DNA from: Bacillota bacterium | GTDB taxonomy: Bacteria; Bacillota; Desulfitobacteriia; Desulfitobacteriales; Desulfitobacteriaceae | Reading direction: 5' to 3' | Length of the DNA stretch: 19,895 nucleotides | NCBI GenBank assembly: GCA_023390635.1 | Contig: JAEWCM010000035.1 | Coordinates: 1 to 19,895, forward strand | Shown: positions 15,112 through 19,895 of the stretch, piece after piece | Layout: each line of letters starts with the position of its first letter | How positions within the stretch are numbered: the stretch's first letter is position 1 | Notes under the pieces: model-generated | What the model was told of the DNA's origin: nothing | What the model saw: the letters and a program-made list of their open reading frames with translations, nothing else | Database searches by the model: none | Position numbers and translations under genes: made by a program

Positions 15112-15330
15112 ATGACGGGAAAGAGTAAGTGAGGGATTTGATCCAGAGAGGGTGGGTAAGGTGCGAGCCACCCCGATGAACTGACTGAAGTGCCTCCCGG
15201 AACTGATGGGAAGAAGCTGAGTATTTCCATCCGCAGGGCTGTGTTAAAGCCGGTAGAGTTGGGGCAGCTGAAAGTTGCTCAAGCAGAGTGGAACCGCGAA
15301 TCCTTCGTCTCTGGACGGGGGATTTTTTTT
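15112..15330 (+). promoter_or_regulatory. T-box leader, tRNA-Cys type, upstream of cysE-cysS
   Basis: A tRNA-sensing transcription attenuator. Stem I opens with ACGGGA (15115-15120), which pairs with TCCCG at 15195-15199. It shows the AGAGTA S-turn strand, a GGTGCGAGCC distal loop, and GAAG followed by the specifier TGC at 15191-15193, a cysteine codon. The conserved T-box AGAGTGGAACCGCG is at 15285-15298. Its TGGA is complementary to UCCA, fitting tRNA-Cys, whose discriminator base is U. Uncharged tRNA-Cys should stabilise the antiterminator and switch on cysteine synthesis and Cys-tRNA charging together. Confidence 0.93.
15299..15330 (+). terminator. T-box terminator
   Basis: An 11-bp stem (15299-15309 with 15314-15324, two G-U pairs) with a TCTG loop, followed by six more T. 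It competes with the antiterminator that uses the T-box bases just upstream. Confidence 0.9.
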
Positions 15331-15372
15331 ATTGTTTTTAAATTGGCTATTATTAAATTGAGGTGAGCTTTA

Positions 15373-16119
15373 ATGTTTAAACGCATTCATCGGGATATTA
15401 AAGCAGTCTTTGAGCGCGATCCGGCGGCAAAGAGTATTTGGGAAGTAATTTTATGCTATCCGGGATTCCATGCCGTATTATGGCATCGGGTAGCTCACTG
15501 GCTGTATAAACGGAAGCTGGTGCTCCTGCCTCGCGTTATTTCTCAGATTTCCCGGTTTTTTACCGGAATTGAGATTCATCCGGGAGCGGTAATCGGGGAA
15601 GGCCTCTTTATTGATCACGGGATGGGTGTGGTGATCGGAGAAACAGCGGAAATCGGGGACAATGTGACCATTTATCAGGGAGCAACTTTGGGGGGGACAG
15701 GCAAAGAAAAGGGCAAGCGCCATCCTACTATTGGCAATAATGTGGTCATCGGTGCAGGGGCTAAAGTTTTAGGCTCGTTTAAAGTTGGGGATAATGTTAA
15801 AATAGGAGCGGGATCGGTAGTCAACAAGCCGGTTCCTCCTGACAGCACGGTGGTTGGAGTTCCTGGCAAAGTAGTAGTTCATCGGGGAATTCCGATTAAA
15901 GATCCTGATCTCCGCCACGATGATCTGCCTGATCCGGTGACAGAAGTGTTGAATTGTCTGCTGAATCGGGTAGAATATTTGGAGAAATTTACAGAAGAAG
16001 AGGAGAGTAGGTTAAATGCCGATCAAACTGTACAACACGATGACACGCCGGAAAGAAGAGTTTCATCCTCACATAAACGGGAATGTGGGGATATATGTAT
16101 GCGGTCCGACGACCTATAA
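15373..16119 (+). CDS. cysE: Serine O-acetyltransferase with an extra C-terminal tail overlapping cysS
   Basis: The first enzyme of cysteine synthesis, acetylating serine with acetyl-CoA. The helical N-terminal part (about 1-60) is followed by a left-handed beta-helix of hexapeptide repeats (about 65-165), with the active-site DHGMGVVIGETA (H82) and GTGKEKGKRHPTIG (H117) and a VVGVPGKVV end. The short N-terminus is the form usual in Gram-positives. The start is ATG at 15373 after GAGGTGAG, 43 bases past the T-box terminator. The normal protein should end near residue 212-214. Here the frame runs on through residues 215-248, a low-complexity polar tail lying wholly within cysS in another frame (104-base overlap). 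A one-base indel in the purine-rich stretch at about 15991-16006 would restore a stop at TAG or TAA just before the cysS ATG. Confidence 0.94.
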   Translation: MFKRIHRDIKAVFERDPAAKSIWEVILCYPGFHAVLWHRVAHWLYKRKLVLLPRVISQISRFFTGIEIHPGAVIGEGLFIDHGMGVVIGETAEIGDNVTIYQGATLGGTGKEKGKRHPTIGNNVVIGAGAKVLGSFKVGDNVKIGAGSVVNKPVPPDSTVVGVPGKVVVHRGIPIKDPDLRHDDLPDPVTEVLNCLLNRVEYLEKFTEEEESRLNADQTVQHDDTPERRVSSSHKRECGDICMRSDDL

Positions 16120-17446
16120 TTATATTCATGTGGGCAATGGGCGTACTTTTCTTGTATTTGATATGGTCAGACGTTACCTGATGTATCGCGGATACAAGGT
16201 CACGTATGTGCAGAATCTGACTGATATTGACGATAAAATTATCAACAGGGCCCATGAAGAGAAAATGGACCCGCATGCTTTGGCAGAAAAATATATCGCA
16301 GAGTTCTATAAAGACTGTCAGGTTCTGAACATTCTGCCTGCCGATGTTCAACCTAAAGCCACGGAGCATATTTCCGAGATGATCAAGATGATTGAGACAT
16401 TGGAGGATAACGGTCTGGCCTATGCTGTGGATGGGGATGTATATTATGCGGTGAACAATCTTCCTCAATATGGAAAGCTATCCGGGCGGACTTTGGAAGA
16501 TATGATGGCCGGAGCCAGAGTGGAAGTGGATGAGCGGAAGCATCATCCAATGGATTTTGCTCTATGGAAGAGTGCCAAGCCGGGAGAACCTTCCTGGGAC
16601 AGTCCATGGGGCAAAGGGCGTCCGGGCTGGCATATTGAATGCTCGGCTATGGCCCTTAAGTATCTGGGGGAAGGACTGGATATTCACGGCGGAGGGGCGG
16701 ATCTGGTGTTCCCTCATCATGAAAATGAGATTGCGCAAGCCGAAGGTTGCTCCTGTGGCAGTACTTATGCCCGCTACTGGATGCATGGTGCATTCTTGAC
16801 TATTAATCAGCAGAAGATGTCCAAGTCACTGGGCAATTTTTTCACCGTGCGGGAGATTACAGAGCACTTTCCTGGTGAGGTGGTGCGCTTTTATCTACTG
16901 AGCACTCATTATCGGAGCCAGCTGGATTTTGATGATGAGAAGCTGGTGATGGCACAGAAGGGGTTGAACCGTCTGCAAACCAGTGTGCGTTTGGCTAATG
17001 AGGTGCAGGACAAGCTGGCGGAAGAAGGAACTGATGATCAGGAGCTGATCCAGGCGGGGAAAAAGGCCAGGGAAGATTTTATTGCGGCCATGGATGACGA
17101 TTTTAATTCAGCCCTTGCTTATGCCGCTTTATTTGATTTAGCAAAACAGATAAATCATTGTATCGGGCAGCGTACTGTTGGTCAGCATGCATTGGCTGAG
17201 GCTAAGGATACGCTGCTGGAATTGGGCGGAGTGTTAGGATTTGATTTTGCTCACCCTGCGGCTGTGGGCGGTGAAAATGAGGATGACAGCGTTTCACAGG
17301 TTATGGAAGTAATGCTGAAGATCCGGGCCCATGCCCGCAAGAAAAAGGATTGGGAAATGGCGGATATGATCAGGGATTCCCTGAAAGAAATCGGCATTGT
17401 GCTGGAAGATACACCTCAAGGAGCCCGCTGGACCTTTAAACAGTGA
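16016..17446 (+). CDS. cysS: Cysteine--tRNA ligase
   Basis: A class I synthetase that charges tRNA-Cys. The 476-aa protein starts MPIKLYNTMTRRKEEF, a typical CysS opening, so the ATG at 16016 is secure although it lies inside the cysE frame. Zinc ligands are C29 (VCGPT), C209 (HIECSAM), H234 and E238 (PHHENE). The HIGH-type motif is IHVGN (37-41) and KMSKS lies at 267-271. The DALR and C-terminal anticodon domains follow (about 330-476). GGAG and AGG stretches 6-14 bases upstream can serve as the ribosome site, and translation is probably coupled to cysE. Joint control of cysE and cysS by a Cys T-box is the known arrangement in Bacilli and Clostridia. Confidence 0.97.
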   Translation: MPIKLYNTMTRRKEEFHPHINGNVGIYVCGPTTYNYIHVGNGRTFLVFDMVRRYLMYRGYKVTYVQNLTDIDDKIINRAHEEKMDPHALAEKYIAEFYKDCQVLNILPADVQPKATEHISEMIKMIETLEDNGLAYAVDGDVYYAVNNLPQYGKLSGRTLEDMMAGARVEVDERKHHPMDFALWKSAKPGEPSWDSPWGKGRPGWHIECSAMALKYLGEGLDIHGGGADLVFPHHENEIAQAEGCSCGSTYARYWMHGAFLTINQQKMSKSLGNFFTVREITEHFPGEVVRFYLLSTHYRSQLDFDDEKLVMAQKGLNRLQTSVRLANEVQDKLAEEGTDDQELIQAGKKAREDFIAAMDDDFNSALAYAALFDLAKQINHCIGQRTVGQHALAEAKDTLLELGGVLGFDFAHPAAVGGENEDDSVSQVMEVMLKIRAHARKKKDWEMADMIRDSLKEIGIVLEDTPQGARWTFKQ

Positions 17447-17510
17447 GCTCAGAGATTAGCAGGAGAAAATTTTACAAAGAAGGTTTGAAAAAAATATTGA
17501 TGGTGAGAGC

Positions 17511-17912
17511 ATGATAAAAACACAGGAACTTAATCCGCTGGCTTTGGCTTATCTGGGAGATGCGGTCTACGAATTGTGGGTTCGTTCCCATTTACTGGAA
17601 CAAGGGATCGGCCTGGTGCAGGTACTCCATAAAAAGGCTACCGATTATGTGCGGGCAGGCACACAGGCGGAGATACTGCACCGCATTATGCCGGAGCTGA
17701 GTGAGGAAGAAAATCAAGTGGTTCTGAGGGGGCGGAATGCCAAGGGAGGACATCCCCGAAATGTAGATGTGGTCACTTACCGACATGCTACTGGGTTTGA
17801 GGCTCTGGTAGGTTATTGGCATTTGCAGGGAAAAGAAGAGCGCTTGGAATGGGTCTTTAACCAAGTGGCAGAAATGATGGATGACATAGAAGATAATGAT
17901 GGCAAGAGATAG
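17511..17912 (+). CDS. mrnC: Mini-ribonuclease III
   Basis: A 133-aa RNase III-like enzyme without a double-stranded-RNA-binding domain. In B. subtilis its counterpart trims the 23S rRNA ends. The catalytic acidic residues can be seen as D17 and E21 (YLGDAVYE) and E97 (GFEALVGYWHL). The strongly conserved RGRNAKGGHPRNVDVVTYRHATGFEA region, written here only as its start RGRNAKGGHPRN and end TGFEA, lies at about 73-98. Start ATG at 17511 follows GGTGAG. The gene sits 64 bases after cysS and before thyX with no terminator, as in related Clostridia. Confidence 0.94.
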   Translation: MIKTQELNPLALAYLGDAVYELWVRSHLLEQGIGLVQVLHKKATDYVRAGTQAEILHRIMPELSEEENQVVLRGRNAKGGHPRNVDVVTYRHATGFEALVGYWHLQGKEERLEWVFNQVAEMMDDIEDNDGKR

Positions 17913-17974
17913 GCGATAGGAAAGCATAGATGCCTTAGTCATAAGAAAGAGATGGAAAAGAGAGGAGCAAGGCT

Positions 17975-18652
17975 ATGCATGTTGAATTGATCCAATATAC
18001 CCCAGACCCGGAGAGAGTGGTGGCCGCAGCAGCTCGCCTGTGTTATTCTGCCGATCCTGTTCCTGAGTTGTGGGAACGATTGGATGATGAGAAAGTGAGC
18101 CAATTTGTAAGTAAATTAAAAGATATGGGACACTTGTCCGTGTTTGAACATGTGAGCTTTCAATTTTCCATTGACGGAATTTCCAGAGCTACCAGTCACC
18201 AACTGGTTCGGCATCGGATTGCCAGCTATTCACAACGTTCTCAGCGCTATGTTAAGGAAGCCCAGTTTGAATATGTGGTTCCTCCCAGCATAGCCAATCA
18301 CCCTGAAGCAAAAGAGCTTTTCATTGAGACTATGAACAGGCTGCAAAAAGACTACGAGACCTTGTCCCAATGGGTGAAGGCGGAGGATGCCCGCTATGTT
18401 CTGCCTAATGCGTGTACCACTTCTCTGATGGCGACGTTTAACGCCCGATCTTTGCTCAATTTCTTTGAGCATCGGACATGCCTACGGGCCCAGTGGGAGA
18501 TCAGGCAGGTAGCTTTGGCTATGTTGGAAAAAGTAAGAGAAGTGGCTCCTAATGTTTTTGCTTCGGCCGGTCCTACCTGTGAAACCCAGGGAGTGTGCCA
18601 TGAAGGAAGCTACAGCTGCGGGCGAATTAAAAGCCTGCAGAAAAAAGGATGA
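17975..18652 (+). CDS. thyX: FAD-dependent thymidylate synthase
   Basis: A flavin-dependent enzyme that methylates dUMP to dTMP using methylene-tetrahydrofolate and NADPH. The 225-aa protein carries the ThyX motif RHRx7S at 79-89 (RHRIASYSQRS), extended by QRYVK. Further ThyX-like stretches are FEHVSFQFSI, YVLPNACTT and FFEHRTCLRAQWEIR near 165-180. The start is ATG at 17975, 7 bases after AGAGGAG. The end is adjacent to rlmB with only a few bases between stop and start, so the two are coupled. The C-terminal cysteine-rich tail (C200, C206, C213) follows the core fold and is common in clostridial members. ThyA is not present in this window. Confidence 0.96.
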   Translation: MHVELIQYTPDPERVVAAAARLCYSADPVPELWERLDDEKVSQFVSKLKDMGHLSVFEHVSFQFSIDGISRATSHQLVRHRIASYSQRSQRYVKEAQFEYVVPPSIANHPEAKELFIETMNRLQKDYETLSQWVKAEDARYVLPNACTTSLMATFNARSLLNFFEHRTCLRAQWEIRQVALAMLEKVREVAPNVFASAGPTCETQGVCHEGSYSCGRIKSLQKKG

Positions 18653-18657
18653 TGATA

Positions 18658-19404
18658 GTGGATACAGAGATGATCTATGGCCGTCAGGCGGTACGGGAAT
18701 TGCTGAAAAGTGGGAAGCCCTTGAACAAGGTGCTTTTTCAGACGGACGCTAAAGCAGAGCGAAATAAGGAAATGCTGGCTATTCTAAGGGATAAGGGTAC
18801 GCCTGTCCAGTTTGTGGAGAAGAATGTGCTGGACCGGCTGACGGAAAAGGCCAATCATCAGGGGGTATTGGCCTATGTGGCAGCAGGAGAATATGCCGAA
18901 GTGGAGGATATACTGGCTTTGGCGAAAGAGAAGGAAGAAGATCCTTTCATTCTTGTCCTGGATGAAGTGGAAGATCCTCATAATTTGGGTGCCCTGCTGC
19001 GGACAGTGAATGCAGTGGGAGCCCATGGGGTGATTATCCCTAAACGGCGGAGTGTAGCATTGACTGGAATTGTAGCTAAAACATCGGCAGGCGCGGTTGA
19101 GCATGTTTTGGTGGCAAGAGTGGGGAATTTGGTCCAGACCTTGAAAGAGTTGAAAGAGGCCGGATGCTGGGTTTCCGGGGCGGATGCCGGAGGCAGGGAA
19201 GCCTTTAAAAGTGATTTAACCGGGGCACGGGTGCTGGTCATCGGCAGTGAAGGCAGAGGTTTGAGCCGACTGATACGTGACACCTGTGATGAAATTGTCA
19301 GTCTGCCGATGTTGGGAGAGATCACATCCTTAAATGCCAGTGTGGCCGGATCGGTCCTGTTGTATGAAATACTACGTCAAAGAAGAGGCGGGGGCGCCCT
19401 TTAA
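18658..19404 (+). CDS. rlmB: 23S rRNA (guanosine-2'-O-)-methyltransferase RlmB / TrmH family
   Basis: A SPOUT-class methyltransferase expected to make Gm2251 in 23S rRNA. The 248-aa protein has an N-terminal L30e-like RNA-binding domain (about 1-80, MIYGRQAVREL) and the SPOUT domain (about 98-246) with its three motifs: DEVEDPHNLGALLRTVNA, VIGSEGRGLSRL, and SLPMLGEITSLNASVAGS, which forms the SAM-binding knot. I prefer GTG at 18658 because AAAAGGA stands 8 bases upstream. ATG codons at 18649 and 18652 are in frame but overlap the ribosome site and the thyX stop. Closely related TrmH-family enzymes with other targets cannot be excluded, but the position after mrnC/thyX fits rlmB. Confidence 0.92.
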   Translation: MDTEMIYGRQAVRELLKSGKPLNKVLFQTDAKAERNKEMLAILRDKGTPVQFVEKNVLDRLTEKANHQGVLAYVAAGEYAEVEDILALAKEKEEDPFILVLDEVEDPHNLGALLRTVNAVGAHGVIIPKRRSVALTGIVAKTSAGAVEHVLVARVGNLVQTLKELKEAGCWVSGADAGGREAFKSDLTGARVLVIGSEGRGLSRLIRDTCDEIVSLPMLGEITSLNASVAGSVLLYEILRQRRGGGAL

Positions 19405-19428
19405 CGACAGAACAACAGAAAGTTCGCC

Positions 19429-19458
19429 TTGACGCTTTTTTGGGAAGTCGAGTATAAT
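19429..19458 (+). promoter_or_regulatory. Promoter of sigH
   Basis: TTGACG (19429-19434) and perfect TATAAT (19453-19458) are separated by 18 bases. The leader to the TTG start is about 55 bases. This is a sigma-A type promoter. I could not recognise an AbrB or Spo0A site with confidence. Confidence 0.8.
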
Positions 19459-19521
19459 AGAAATGTTATTGCGGACAAGAGCGAAAGCATAGCTTCATCA
19501 CACTGCACGGGAGGGATCGCC

Positions 19522-19895
19522 TTGACTCTACACGCCCAATCTGAACTACCGGAAGGGTGCGAATTAAGTGACGTCATTGTGGATGAAGAAATCGTGGAAT
19601 TGGCAAAAGAAGGGGATGCAGCAGCCCTCGAATATTTGATTAACAAATATAAGAATTTCGTTCGGGCTAAAGCGCGTTCCTATTTTTTGATTGGTGCTGA
19701 TCGTGAAGATATTATCCAGGAAGGTATGATTGGTCTTTACAAAGCGATCCGGGATTTCCGGGGTGACAAGCTTTCATCGTTTCGAGCTTTTGCCGAACTT
19801 TGTATTACGAGGCAGATCATCACTGCGATAAAAACAGCGACGCGCCAGAAACACATTCCTTTGAATTCCTATGTGTCCCTTAACAAGCCCATCTA
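19522..19895 (+). CDS. sigH: RNA polymerase sigma-H factor (5' part; cut by right edge)
   Basis: The first 124 residues of the sigma-70 family factor that directs early sporulation and stationary-phase genes. The frame opens with TTG at 19522, placed 7 bases after GGAGG. The protein shows sigma region 2: ALEYLINKYKNFVRAKA, SYFLIGADREDIIQEGM, IGLYKAIRDFRG, and FAELCITRQIITAIKTATRQ, the helix that reads the -10 box. These match B. subtilis SigH nearly word for word. Regions 3-4 lie beyond the window. It has its own promoter, so it is transcribed separately from, or in addition to, the cysE-rlmB run. The use of TTG may keep translation moderate. Confidence 0.95.
   Translation, partial: MTLHAQSELPEGCELSDVIVDEEIVELAKEGDAAALEYLINKYKNFVRAKARSYFLIGADREDIIQEGMIGLYKAIRDFRGDKLSSFRAFAELCITRQIITAIKTATRQKHIPLNSYVSLNKPI

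Noticed and set aside
15009..15230. Minus-strand open frame across the T-box leader
   Set aside because: The plus strand here is a structured T-box RNA, which accounts for the sequence; the frame is incidental.
19401..19646. Minus-strand open frame over the sigH start
   Set aside because: It overlaps the sigH promoter and coding start, whose plus-strand translation clearly matches SigH.
1..19895. CRISPR arrays, insertion sequences, phage genes, tRNA or rRNA genes
   Set aside because: Looked for on both strands by eye; no regularly spaced repeats, transposase or integrase motifs, cloverleaf or rRNA segments were found.

Overview
The window reads as the chromosome of an anaerobic, endospore-forming Firmicute of the Clostridia, most like Peptococcaceae (Desulfitobacterium/Dehalobacter-type). 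The reasons are the gene order gltX-cysE-cysS-mrnC-thyX-rlmB-sigH preceded by a YacL-type PIN/TRAM gene, ispD and ispF; a SigH-type sporulation sigma factor; a flavodiiron protein; a CarD-type RNA polymerase regulator; S-box and T-box leaders; and strong AGGAGG-type ribosome binding sites with several GTG/TTG starts. The genus is inferred from gene order and protein resemblance, not from a database search.

Left arm (1-4460, minus strand): most of a cobalamin-dependent methionine synthase, metH, runs off the left edge. A complete SAM-I (S-box) riboswitch with terminator and its own promoter lies upstream of it. Before that comes an A-type flavodiiron protein gene with its own promoter. mutY (4591-5751, plus) is divergent from the flavodiiron gene. 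Between mutY and the convergent M23 peptidase gene is a 294-base gap. It holds an extended -10 promoter, a C-rich stretch and a strong terminator (a candidate small RNA), then a 17-bp bidirectional terminator.

Middle (6046-10417): a membrane-anchored LysM-G5-M23 peptidase and a small DUF2325-type protein are on the minus strand. radA is on the plus strand, followed by a convergent 130-aa cysteine-containing protein of unknown function. Each minus-strand gene has a recognisable promoter.

Right arm (10329-19895, all plus): two tandem near-consensus promoters drive a CarD-family gene, followed by yacL (PIN/TRAM), ispD, ispF and gltX. A tRNA-Cys-type T-box leader then controls cysE-cysS, with mrnC, thyX and rlmB downstream. 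sigH has its own promoter and is cut by the right edge. The functions are housekeeping: methionine and cysteine supply and sensing, isoprenoid precursors (MEP pathway), Glu and Cys tRNA charging, rRNA processing and methylation, dTMP synthesis, DNA repair, envelope remodelling and sporulation entry.

I see no mobile element, CRISPR array, phage gene or obvious new multi-gene system. The points most worth checking are the orphan small-RNA candidate after mutY, the 104-base cysE/cysS overlap that looks like a lost stop codon, and the absence of disA between radA and yacL, where an uncharacterised cysteine-containing protein sits on the other strand.
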